From positions 1 through 23,224 of the forward strand of contig JANLIQ010000048.1 of the NCBI GenBank assembly GCA_024654065.1: 23,224 nt of DNA, given 5' to 3'. Positions 15,404-21,256 of the stretch are shown one piece after another (position 1 is the stretch's first letter; every line of letters begins with the position of its first letter). Source of the stretch: Candidatus Berkelbacteria bacterium. GTDB lineage: Bacteria; Patescibacteriota; UBA1384; 2-12-FULL-50-11. The notes beneath the pieces were generated by a model. The model was not told where the DNA came from. It saw only the letters and a list, made by a program, of their open reading frames with translations, and ran no database searches. A program made the position numbers and the translations under genes.

Positions 15404-15432
15404 TTGACACAGGGTATTCTGCTTGATACTAT
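15404..15432 (+). promoter_or_regulatory. Consensus promoter of a putative small RNA
   Basis: TTGACA, 17 nt, TACTAT. No gene follows on the plus strand before a terminator at about 15503. Confidence 0.75.
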
Positions 15433-15438
15433 TCTAAT

Positions 15439-15503
15439 TAGAAGTAAGACCTCCCGTGTTGGGCATCCGGATGGTTGCTCGTTAAAGCGGGAGGCTTTTG
15501 TTT
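15439..15503 (+). ncRNA. Putative small RNA convergent with the DUF3800 gene
   Basis: About 65 nt from the predicted start to the end of the terminator. CCTCCCG (15450-15456) pairs with CGGGAGG (15488-15494), followed by CTTTTGTTT. The 31-nt loop includes CATCCGGATG and GTTGCTCGTTAAAG, the latter recurring at 16999. There is no open frame with a ribosome binding site. The 3' end overlaps the stop codon of the minus-strand DUF3800 gene by two bases. It could be an antisense or antitoxin-like RNA, or simply a terminator with an incidental promoter. Confidence 0.5.
15473..15503 (+). repeat. 3'-flank repeat, copy 1
   Basis: GTTGCTCGTTAAAGCGGG followed by AGGCTTTT, nearly identical to 16999-17028. 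Both copies sit at the 3' end of a minus-strand nuclease-like gene. Confidence 0.6.
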
Positions 15504-16134
15504 ACTCTGGATAAACCAACCTTTCCACGACTATCTTAGACTCTACCAAGTCGTAAAATTTTGTAATCTTCCGTTCATATTTTTGGAAGACTGCCCATGC
15601 CACGAAGTCGACTGCCTGCAAGGATTTATTTTGGTGTGAGGTATGAAGGGTGATCGACACCTCCCCCTTGCCCATCTTGCCAAACGAGTCCATTAGGTAG
15701 CGAACGAAGTTTTCCTGGAGTTCCTTTTTAGTGTCTTTTCTGTCGACAAAAAGTTCGATTACCTCGCCGCCATCAACTACCTTCTGGGAGTAGAGCAATT
15801 CAAGTAATAGATTGGCAGTGTAGTTGTATAAAAAATGCTTTTGGCTTTGCAGGTCGATATGTACTTTTGACTTGTCGAGCGCGATTGAAAGAATTTGCAA
15901 ATCTTCTATCTTCCCTATCGATGTCAGTAATCTTTTTCTCGTTACATCTTTCTCTTTGGTGGCGTGGAGCTTTCCGACGGAGCGATGTTTTTTCTTAAGG
16001 GGGCGCCAGGTTCTGTTGACCGCGCGTTCTAGATGCTTTGGATCGTTGGCTAAAACGACTGTAAAAACAAACCACTTGCTAGAGCGCTTCTTAAAACCTA
16101 AATCCCCACTTTCATCAAGAAAAATATAGGACAT
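15502..16134 (-). CDS. DUF3800 protein (RNase H-like fold family)
   Basis: A 210-residue protein. The N-terminal motif YIFLDESGDLG (Asp7, Glu8, Asp11) and the C-terminal LQAVDFVAWAVFQKYE (Asp176) are the DUF3800 hallmarks; between them are a GKLHA motif and a VIELFVDRKDTK strand. The family is predicted to have an RNase H-like fold with an acidic active site, and occurs often in defence islands and mobile elements, with no settled role. The gene is the only protein gene of its unit, between efp tails 1 and 2. The putative small RNA runs toward its 3' end. The start ATG lacks a strong ribosome binding site. Confidence 0.85.
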   Translation of the reverse strand: MSYIFLDESGDLGFKKRSSKWFVFTVVLANDPKHLERAVNRTWRPLKKKHRSVGKLHATKEKDVTRKRLLTSIGKIEDLQILSIALDKSKVHIDLQSQKHFLYNYTANLLLELLYSQKVVDGGEVIELFVDRKDTKKELQENFVRYLMDSFGKMGKGEVSITLHTSHQNKSLQAVDFVAWAVFQKYERKITKFYDLVESKIVVERLVYPE

Positions 16135-16181
16135 CTGCCTAAACTCTACCCTCTTTCGCTCCTAGAAGGTATCTTCCTTTA

Positions 16182-16292
16182 TTATGCTCGGCTGTCATAT
16201 TGCCTGGTTTCGGTATTCACAGTAATTCTGTCGCCGGTTTTGACAAACAGGGGGACATTAACAGTAGCGCCGGTTTCCAACGTGGCCGGCTT
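16182..16292 (-). pseudogene. efp: efp 3'-end fragment, copy 2
   Basis: Minus-strand reading KPATLETGATVNVPLFVKTG, then DRITVNTETRQYDSRA, followed by two TAA codons. This is the best-preserved EF-P C-terminal motif in the window together with copy 4. One replacement (Arg for Gly in TETRQY) is unique to this copy. The homology stops near 16300 upstream. Beyond the stop lies a weak GAAG/CTTC hairpin that differs from those of the other copies. Confidence 0.88.
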
Positions 16293-16321
16293 GAGGGCGG
16301 TAGAATATTCCTCTGGTCACA

Positions 16322-16350
16322 TTGACAGCTGGCAGCCAGTTTGGTACTAT
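16322..16350 (+). promoter_or_regulatory. Consensus promoter of a second putative small RNA
   Basis: TTGACA, 17 nt, TACTAT: the same boxes and spacing as at 15404, at the same place relative to the efp tail. Confidence 0.75.
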
Positions 16351-16356
16351 TTTGCT

Positions 16357-16417
16357 ATCAAGAGAGAGAACACGAACCTGTGACTAAGTGTCACTGAGCG
16401 ACGCCTCTCATTTCTTG
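16357..16417 (+). ncRNA. Putative small RNA convergent with the NYN gene
   Basis: About 60 nt with two small hairpins: GTGAC/GTCAC (16380-16394) and TGAG/CTCA (16395-16410), the second followed by TTTCTTG. GAGAG near 16362 could also pair with CTCTC at 16405-16409. The 3' end overlaps the end of the minus-strand NYN gene by about ten bases. There is no open frame with a ribosome binding site. Its sequence is unlike the first putative RNA, but the arrangement is the same. The terminator is weak. Confidence 0.42.
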
Positions 16418-16950
16418 TACCCTAATTTGGTGCGCTCATATTCAAGGAAAATTTTGTATATTTGAAACGGCTTGAGTAATGAAGACTCGGATTTGTGATT
16501 GGGAATAACAATCGCCCGTAACTTTTTGTTCTTAACTAGAAACTCGTGCAGGCAGCGATAGTCCCCATCACCTGCGACAATTACGGCTTGATCATAGTTG
16601 GCGAACTCTACCGCCGTAGCGTGTAGTACTAGCTCAGCATCGACATTACCTTTTGGTTTCCCTGAGCCGTCTTTAGTTGTTGGTTTAAATACAAGTTCGT
16701 AACCGAAAGCTTTGAGCTGATCGTAAAGTGGTTTGTTTTCGGCAATATAGCCAATGAAAAGCAGGGCTTTCGAAACCCGGAACTTATCTTGAAGATACTT
16801 TTGAAACTTTTGGAAATCTAATTTCCAGCCGACATAGATTTTCTTGCCTGATTTATCAAACAGATCTTTGTTGGTTCCGAGATTGAGATTTTGGCTGTCT
16901 ATAAATGCGTAAACAGATTTTGCAGGTTGTTTGAAAGACTGCTTGGTCAT
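16408..16950 (-). CDS. NYN-domain (LabA/DUF88-type) putative ribonuclease
   Basis: A 180-residue protein with the NYN/PIN-like fold signature: SVYAFIDSQNLN (Asp18 and Asn21), KGNVDAELVLHA (Asp104) and VIVAGDGDYRCLHEF (Asp128 and Asp130). These acidic residues form the metal site in the family. NYN proteins are predicted RNases, and LabA-type members are stand-alone. The C-terminus is basic (YERTKLGYKK), possibly for RNA binding. It lies between efp tail 2 and the DUF5615/DUF433 pair. The codon before the ATG forms GGGTGA, a poor ribosome binding site. Confidence 0.88.
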   Translation of the reverse strand: MTKQSFKQPAKSVYAFIDSQNLNLGTNKDLFDKSGKKIYVGWKLDFQKFQKYLQDKFRVSKALLFIGYIAENKPLYDQLKAFGYELVFKPTTKDGSGKPKGNVDAELVLHATAVEFANYDQAVIVAGDGDYRCLHEFLVKNKKLRAIVIPNHKSESSLLKPFQIYKIFLEYERTKLGYKK

Positions 16951-16998
16951 TCACCCTGAGCGTACTGCTAAACGGGTTGGAATCACAGCAGTTCGACG

Positions 16999-17028
16999 TT
17001 GCTCGTTAAAGCGGGGGGCTTTTTAACT
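16999..17028 (+). repeat. 3'-flank repeat, copy 2
   Basis: GTTGCTCGTTAAAGCGGG followed by GGGCTTTTT. It overlaps the stop of the DUF5615 gene by six bases. No promoter precedes it here, unlike copy 1. The GTTAAA and TTTAAC ends can pair. Confidence 0.6.
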
Positions 17029-17373
17029 CGTAATTGTGAAGTGTTGGCCAAGAAATTCAGACTCCCTAAGTCTCTTGGCTAAGCTTAGTATTTTTTGGTC
17101 GGCCTTAGTATTAGAAATGTTGGGAGTTAGACTTATGATGGATGGACGATTCTCACTAAGGAGTGGGGTGAAGTCCTTGGTGTTCAAAGTCACCAACAGT
17201 CTTCCGTCGCGTAAAGCAAGTTCATAGACCTGCCGATCTTTCGCTCCCGATAAGTGATAATCGTGATTAATATGTTTAACCGAACAATACTCATTCAATG
17301 TCGGAAAACTACTCTTCCTCGGTAATCCTTCGTCCAAGAGGAATTTTGGTTTAGCTCCGCGTCTTGGAGCCAT
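17023..17373 (-). CDS. DUF5615 PIN-like toxin
   Basis: A 116-residue protein with the DUF5615 pattern: KFLLDEGLP at the N-terminus (Asp14, Glu15), then HLSGAKDRQVYELALRDGRL, LLVTLNTKDF and SIISLTPNISN. The family is a PIN-like RNase fold and is the usual partner of DUF433 antitoxins. The start at 17373 lies 4 bases after the DUF433 stop, so the pair forms an antitoxin-first operon. The acidic residues that would bind metal are intact. The N-terminal MAPRRGAKP is a little longer than the core domain. Confidence 0.85.
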   Translation of the reverse strand: MAPRRGAKPKFLLDEGLPRKSSFPTLNEYCSVKHINHDYHLSGAKDRQVYELALRDGRLLVTLNTKDFTPLLSENRPSIISLTPNISNTKADQKILSLAKRLRESEFLGQHFTITS

Positions 17374-17377
17374 GAAA

Positions 17378-17590
17378 CTAAATGTTGGCTAACCCTACTC
17401 GGAAAACTTCAGAAAGAGCCCCTCTAATTTTTTTAACTCCAACCTGAGGAAATTCTTTTTTGATAGTCGACTCCGTGTAACCCTGCTCCAAAAGATGGTA
17501 GATTCTTTCCGCCGGAATCCTTGTGCCAGAAATTACTGGGGTACCGCCTAGTATTTGTGGATCTCTAGATATATATATGAATTTATTCAT
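17378..17590 (-). CDS. DUF433 antitoxin
   Basis: A 70-residue protein. The core IYISRDPQILGGTPVISGTR, then IPAERIYHLLEQGYTESTI, is the DUF433 helix-turn-helix family signature (the GGxPVIxGTRIP motif). The start at 17590 is preferred because the family core begins two residues later; the upstream in-frame ATG at 17656 would add 22 residues with no family resemblance. DUF433 proteins bind both the DUF5615 toxin and DNA, so autoregulation is likely. No strong ribosome binding site is seen. Confidence 0.85.
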   Translation of the reverse strand: MNKFIYISRDPQILGGTPVISGTRIPAERIYHLLEQGYTESTIKKEFPQVGVKKIRGALSEVFRVGLANI

Positions 17591-17904
17591 TTTTTGTGAA
17601 TACCCTGCGGGCTTGCCCCGGGGATGTCTCCACCAGTTAGTGGATCGCTTTTCCAAAGTGAAACATAAAAATTAACAAACATTCCCTTAATCATACCACG
17701 ACGGCTTGGCCGCGGGGTGTTTGATTTGCGTTCATTACCACTATCATATACAGAAGCTCGTGTGTGTAAAGTCGCGAATGTCACAAAGAGCGGGCTCTAA
17801 ACAGGATCAGTGTTCAGACGCTCAACCACTCGACCTTGCTCGAGGTAAACATTGCTCACGGCAAACAAAACAGAACGGCGAAAAAGTTTTCTCGCGGGAG
17901 TTTA
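17591..17904. other. 314-bp region without a convincing gene
   Basis: It holds the putative minus-strand promoter for DUF433 and its leader. A short minus-strand frame (17587-17694; MIKGMFVNFYVSLWKSDP...) overlaps the DUF433 start in ATGA but has no recognisable content. The 17790-17850 part has an ACCT/AGGT hairpin and a tRNA-like string on the minus strand that does not fold into a cloverleaf. Confidence 0.5.
17743..17770 (-). promoter_or_regulatory. Putative promoter of the DUF433-DUF5615 operon
   Basis: On the minus strand TTTACA, 16 nt, TATGAT. It would leave a leader of about 145 nt before DUF433. Confidence 0.4.
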
Positions 17905-17982
17905 TTATGCTCGTGAGTCGTACTGGCCGGTTTCGGTATTGACGATTATTCTGTCGCCGGTTTTGATGAACAGGGGGACATT
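17905..17982 (-). pseudogene. efp: efp 3'-end fragment, copy 3 (truncated)
   Basis: Minus-strand reading NVPLFIKTGDRIIVNTETGQ then YDSRA, followed by two TAA codons. The KPATLETGAT part is missing: the efp homology breaks at about 17982 and is replaced by a copy of the 3' end of the giant pilus gene. Confidence 0.88.
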
Positions 17983-18010
17983 GCCAAAAGTCAATGAAAC
18001 CGTGCCGTAG
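17981..18010 (+). pseudogene. Remnant of the giant pilus gene 3' end
   Basis: These 30 bases match 14898-14927 at 26 positions and encode LPKVNETVP-stop, compared with LPKVYEIVP-stop at the end of the pilus gene. The remnant is joined directly to efp tail copy 3 on its left and to the stop of the TrmB-type gene on its right. Confidence 0.7.
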
Positions 18011-18733
18011 TCACTTTGAGTTTTTCCAGAGCTGCTCAAAAAGTGTCTTCTGGGTGGAGACTATTCCCGAACCCTCGATGACTACGGCGTGAATATTCGG
18101 TAAGTAGGAAATAAAAATAACCCGATTTTCGTAAATGATCGTGTCGGTAGTCAGCTGGGTTTTCGGCGGGAGGAAGCGAATTTCTTGAAGCGGCTTTCGA
18201 TAACGTTTAGCAAATTTTGGCAAGCCCAGTTCTGGGGTCAGCAGCTCCCGGATCCGAACTTTTTTCTGAACCAGCTTCTTGGCTATTTCTTCGAGCGTTG
18301 AGCCCAGGTTCTTCTCTAGTTCGCTTGTGCCGGCGATCGTGGCTACCTCTTTGGTGGCGGCTAATTCCCGGTAAAGCTGATCAACCGCTGATTTGCCTTC
18401 GTAGAAGCGGATCGTCGGTTTTTTAGTATCGGAATTATGTTTAGCCTTGAGTTCTGGTAAAGCCTGGCGGAGCTTTTCCAGCTTTCCGGATAGTTGAGAC
18501 TCGAGTGTATCAGGCGACTGAGCCATAAACCGCTGCCGGCCATTTCGTTCGTACGAAGTGACGAGATCTTTATGGGCGAGGCCGGCCAAGATATCGTAAC
18601 AATATGTTCGTTCGATGCCAGCCTTTTTTGAAAGCGGCATGACGGTGGTGTCGCCAAGTTCCAATAGAGCCAAGTAAACCTTCGCTTCGCGCTCGGGCAG
18701 CCCTAACCATTCCAGTAACTGATTTAAATTCAT
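18011..18733 (-). CDS. TrmB-family transcriptional regulator A
   Basis: A 240-residue protein. Residues 1-70 are a winged helix-turn-helix (LLEWLGLPEREAKVYLALLE, then MPLSKKAGIERTYCYDILAG) typical of TrmB. A coiled region follows (SGKLEKLRQALPELKAKH) and then a C-terminal effector-like domain starting IRFYEGKSAVDQLYREL. TrmB regulators usually sense sugars, but the ligand here is unknown. The start at 18733 fits a promoter whose transcript begins about 3 bases upstream, so the mRNA is nearly leaderless; the longer frame from 18757 would start upstream of transcription. It is divergent from the gene at 18867, and is one of three paralogues in the array. Confidence 0.88.
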   Translation of the reverse strand: MNLNQLLEWLGLPEREAKVYLALLELGDTTVMPLSKKAGIERTYCYDILAGLAHKDLVTSYERNGRQRFMAQSPDTLESQLSGKLEKLRQALPELKAKHNSDTKKPTIRFYEGKSAVDQLYRELAATKEVATIAGTSELEKNLGSTLEEIAKKLVQKKVRIRELLTPELGLPKFAKRYRKPLQEIRFLPPKTQLTTDTIIYENRVIFISYLPNIHAVVIEGSGIVSTQKTLFEQLWKNSK

Positions 18734-18736
18734 AGC

Positions 18737-18752
18737 GTGGTAAATATACCAC
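18737..18752. promoter_or_regulatory. Putative operator of regulator A
   Basis: GTGGTA-AATA-TACCAC, a perfect 6-bp inverted repeat that covers the -10 box and start region of the regulator's own promoter. Confidence 0.6.
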
Positions 18753-18771
18753 AACAATATAAGCGAGTCAA
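18743..18771 (-). promoter_or_regulatory. Promoter of regulator A
   Basis: On the minus strand TTGACT, 17 nt, TATATT. The predicted start of transcription is near 18736, three bases before the ATG. Confidence 0.65.
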
Positions 18772-18805
18772 ATTATAAGAATTAAGTATAAAAAAATAAC
18801 GTGGG

Positions 18806-18840
18806 AAACTATTGACATTCGTAGTATACTATGATATAGT
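18806..18840 (+). promoter_or_regulatory. Promoter of module A target gene
   Basis: AAACTATTGACA (18806-18817), 17-nt spacer, TATAGT (18835-18840). The spacer contains TAGTATACTA, and ACTATGATATAGT overlaps the -10; both are possible operator symmetries. Confidence 0.75.
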
Positions 18841-18866
18841 AAGCCCAGCACATTAAGAGGTGATGA

Positions 18867-19295
18867 ATGTTAGGTTTTAACGATCCGAACAGTATTCATC
18901 GTTTTCTCTGCATGATGACCGGACAATCCCGGTTTACTGTGCAGTCGAAGGCGACCGATCCCAAGCTATTCGTCGCGGTGTATCCGAGCTACGTTTACCC
19001 TTGGTCCAACTCCCCGGAGCTACCTAGGTGGCTAAGCGAACTTGGTCTGAGCCACGATTTTGATGACCCAGAGGCGACTGTCGCTGTCTTTCACTGGAAC
19101 GGAACGTTGGATCAGCTTCGTGAGATGCCTCCAATGCTAATCCGCGAGTCTACTATGCTGGACTTGTACAACATGATTACCAAAGAGCAATGGCAAGAGA
19201 TTATGGAGATGGGACACTTTGCCTACTACTCCGATCCTAGCAAGGAAAAGTTATTGGAGTGGTTACTCCAGCATCGGTACATTGTTGCAGAGTAG
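18867..19295 (+). CDS. Unrecognised protein of regulator module A, 142 aa
   Basis: I do not recognise this protein. GAGGTGA lies a few bases before the ATG at 18867; an overlapping ATG at 18864 in another frame stops at once. The product is soluble and acidic, rich in Trp, Tyr, Pro and Leu: VAVYPSYVYPWSNSPELPRW, then LSHDFDDPEATVAVFHWNGT, and a helical C-terminus (TKEQWQEIMEMGHFAYYSDP). No signal peptide or membrane helix. It is the only gene driven by the module A promoter, and it ends at a terminator that touches efp tail copy 4. Regulation by the divergent TrmB-type protein is the natural inference. Confidence 0.7.
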   Translation: MLGFNDPNSIHRFLCMMTGQSRFTVQSKATDPKLFVAVYPSYVYPWSNSPELPRWLSELGLSHDFDDPEATVAVFHWNGTLDQLREMPPMLIRESTMLDLYNMITKEQWQEIMEMGHFAYYSDPSKEKLLEWLLQHRYIVAE

Positions 19296-19366
19296 CCAGG
19301 CCTAACTGGCCGTGAGGCCGAACCAGCGCACTAAACGGGCTGGTCGAAAGACGAGGAAAAAATTTC

Positions 19367-19396
19367 AGAGAGGATCTTGTGGGTCCTCTCTTTTTT
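19367..19396 (+). terminator. Terminator abutting efp tail copy 4
   Basis: AGAGAGGA (19367-19374) pairs with TCCTCTCT (19384-19391), then TTTTT. The T-tract runs into the complement of the efp stop codon. Confidence 0.8.
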
Positions 19397-19505
19397 ATGC
19401 TCGGCTGTCGTACTGGCCGGTTTCGGTATTAACAGTGATTTTGTCGCCGGTTTTGATGAAAAGTGGGACTTGGACAGTGGCGCCGGTTTCTAGCGTGGCC
19501 GGTTT
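19395..19505 (-). pseudogene. efp: efp 3'-end fragment, copy 4
   Basis: Minus-strand reading KPATLETGATVQVPLFIKTG, then DKITVNTETGQYDSRA and a stop. It is an intact EF-P C-terminal tail of 36 codons with no frameshift. Its upstream 16 bases are also the last codons and stop of TrmB-type regulator B in a different frame, so the junction lies inside both. Confidence 0.9.
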
Positions 19506-20239
19506 TTGGCCTTGGCCCAAAACATCTCAAAGAGAATCGTCATACCTTGGGCCAACTCAGTGCTTTCAATCAGAATCCCAAACCCTTCTTTGCGGCTGCT
19601 TAAAAATGCCACAGTGTCTTGGTCGTAAATGCCGATTGCGAGTGGAAACGTCGTCCCGGCCGGGGCGTAACGGATCTCCCGCCAATCTTCAGCCTCGTTG
19701 CTGGTCGAGCCCTCGTAGGCAACTTCCTGTTCTGGGAAGCGGAGGGTCTTAACTCTAATGCCCCGTTTTTTTATCTGCCGGACTAGATCTGCCATGAAAT
19801 CAGGACCGCCGATCATCTCGACAATTTCTTTGATCGGCCAGATAAAGCGGATTTCTTTGTGGCGTAATTCCTCGAGCATGATGTTTTTCATCTGCTCCGG
19901 ACCTTCGTAGTAGCTCATCCGTGGTTTGCGTGTTGACTGGTTAAAGATGCTTTGAAAACCCGGCAAAGCGTTTTTAATTTCTTCCAGCCGCTGTTTTTGG
20001 AGCGAAAGCATCTGTTCCGGCGGTCGGGCTTTGTAATGCATCCGGCCGCGAATTTTTAGCTGTTCAATCAGCCCTAATTCAACGAGGTGGTCGATGAAGT
20101 AGTAAATCGATGTTCGCTTAACACCGGCCCGTTTAGCGATTGGCTGAATGGTTGAGCTGCCCAACTCCAGAACAGCCGTATAAACCGCGGCTTCTTTATC
20201 GGTCAATCCCAAGTTTTCAACTAAAATAACATTATTCAT
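19490..20239 (-). CDS. TrmB-family transcriptional regulator B
   Basis: A 249-residue TrmB protein: winged helix in residues 1-70 (NLGLTDKEAAVYTAVLELGS, then IQPIAKRAGVKRTSIYYFID), a linker coil (LQKQRLEEIKNALPGFQ), then the C-terminal domain from MSYYEGPEQMKNIMLEEL. The last residues (KNRPR) and the TAG stop are read from efp-tail sequence in a second frame, so the natural C-terminus was probably replaced when the unit joined the efp end. The start is the ATG at 20239 with no strong ribosome binding site. A promoter (TTGACA, 17 nt, TACTCT) lies upstream with a leader of about 26 bases. Confidence 0.88.
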   Translation of the reverse strand: MNNVILVENLGLTDKEAAVYTAVLELGSSTIQPIAKRAGVKRTSIYYFIDHLVELGLIEQLKIRGRMHYKARPPEQMLSLQKQRLEEIKNALPGFQSIFNQSTRKPRMSYYEGPEQMKNIMLEELRHKEIRFIWPIKEIVEMIGGPDFMADLVRQIKKRGIRVKTLRFPEQEVAYEGSTSNEAEDWREIRYAPAGTTFPLAIGIYDQDTVAFLSSRKEGFGILIESTELAQGMTILFEMFWAKAKNRPR

Positions 20240-20250
20240 ATCGTCGGAAA

Positions 20251-20350
20251 GTTAGACGTAAACATAACAACAGAGTAACAATAACACATAGGATTGTCAA
20301 TAACAGTCGAGAATAGCTGAAAATAAACCGATATAAATAAACGTCTAAAC
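20251..20350. promoter_or_regulatory. Inverted pair of putative regulator B sites
   Basis: GTTAGACGTAAAC (20251-20263) and TAAACGTCTAAAC (20338-20350) are inverted near-copies. The first lies just downstream of the regulator's start of transcription, the second two bases upstream of the -35 of the divergent promoter. Confidence 0.5.
20272..20300 (-). promoter_or_regulatory. Promoter of regulator B
   Basis: On the minus strand TTGACA (20300-20295), 17 nt, TACTCT (20277-20272). Confidence 0.55.
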
Positions 20351-20381
20351 TATTGACAAGCGAGGAATTTTACGCTACAAT
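20347..20381 (+). promoter_or_regulatory. Promoter of module B target genes
   Basis: AAACTATTGACA (20347-20358), 17-nt spacer, TACAAT (20376-20381). Confidence 0.8.
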
Positions 20382-20445
20382 ACACCCATCATCGAAGTGC
20401 GGAAAGCCAAAGCCTACCGCATTGAGAACGTACATCGAAAAACAT

Positions 20446-20991
20446 ATGAATGATAACATTACCTTCGCCAACGCTACCGACCCATTGACCATGGGAGTGG
20501 TTCACGCCTGTTTTCGTTCGCAGTATCCGGGTGGAGGTGGGTCGGAGAGCTGGATCTACTGCAGCCGCGAAGATCGTGAAAGTCGACTGCAGGAGCTAGC
20601 AAAGCGCATGGAGCCGAAATACCCGAATCCGGATTACAAGCCCGATGCGCTTGAGGCACTGGAATGGGTCGAGACAGATGAGCCGGTACTCCACATCACG
20701 TTTGAGTACGATGGCAGGGGCGATAATCATGGTCCCTGGTCGCTGGAAGTGCTGGGAGTGAAAAACTCTCTGCCCCACTTCTTGATGACAGGTTTCTGTC
20801 CAGACGACGACGATCCAGAAAAACGTCAGCGAGCAATTAAGGTGACAGAAGTGTCACCGTACGCCGAGCTAGCTTTGCGAGGCGTGCTATACGGCGGAGG
20901 TTTCAGGCCTCGCCCGCCACAGAACAGGGTGGCGATTGTGTCTGAGGAAGGGCTGAGAGAATGGGTCCTAATCAAACACAACAGTATCTAG
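20446..20991 (+). CDS. Unrecognised protein of regulator module B, 181 aa
   Basis: I do not recognise this protein. The frame is open from 20353, but that TTG is the -35 box itself, so the start must lie downstream of about 20388; ATG 20446 is the first good choice, with a weak ribosome binding site. The product is soluble and acidic, with a Gly-rich turn (SQYPGGGGSESWIYCSREDR), a central strand VLHITFEYDGRGDNHGPW, an acidic run (CPDDDDPEKRQ) and a C-terminal GGGFRPRPPQNRVAIVSEEG. No membrane segment. It is the first of two genes under the module B promoter. Confidence 0.65.
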   Translation: MNDNITFANATDPLTMGVVHACFRSQYPGGGGSESWIYCSREDRESRLQELAKRMEPKYPNPDYKPDALEALEWVETDEPVLHITFEYDGRGDNHGPWSLEVLGVKNSLPHFLMTGFCPDDDDPEKRQRAIKVTEVSPYAELALRGVLYGGGFRPRPPQNRVAIVSEEGLREWVLIKHNSI

Positions 20992-21256
20992 AGCTTGCTG
21001 ACCGAGAATGGTTGAGTGGTTAATTCCCACTGCGTGCGTGTCATGCGCGGCGTTCGACTGCTAGGAAGCGAACAGAATTGCTCGTAAACGGTACGAGAGA
21101 GAATTGGCCTTCCGAATGTAGGTGCCATACTCAACAACCGATCAAGCAGGCTGGAACAGCCTTGGAGGATAAACTTTCTGAATTCCGTCCCTAGCAAGAG
21201 CTAGGGACAGACTCAGAGGGCTTAAGCCCTTGCACGCAAACAAAGAGGTGGAACAA
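20992..21256 (+). promoter_or_regulatory. Structured 265-nt spacer between the two module B genes
   Basis: No gene is evident. It can form several hairpins in the plus-strand transcript: GTTCG/CGAAC (about 21051-21072), CTCGT/ACGAG (about 21081-21099), a perfect GTCCCTAGC-AAGA-GCTAGGGAC (21187-21208) and AGGGCTTAAGCCCT (21217-21230). None has a T-tract, so they are not intrinsic terminators. The spacer is unusually long for an operon and could be a regulatory leader or a processed RNA. Confidence 0.4.

Noticed and set aside
17790..17850. tRNA-like string on the minus strand (GTCGAGTGGTTGAGCG)
   Set aside because: It resembles a serine tRNA D-arm, but the anticodon and T stems cannot be paired and no CCA-proximal acceptor stem is found.
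20353..20445. N-terminal extension of the module B protein from a TTG at 20353
   Set aside because: That TTG is the first half of the TTGACA -35 box, so it lies upstream of transcription start.
21005..21075. tRNA-like string on the plus strand (GGTTGAGTGGTTAA ... GTTCGACT)
   Set aside because: The D-arm and T-loop look suggestive, but the T-stem and acceptor stem do not pair.
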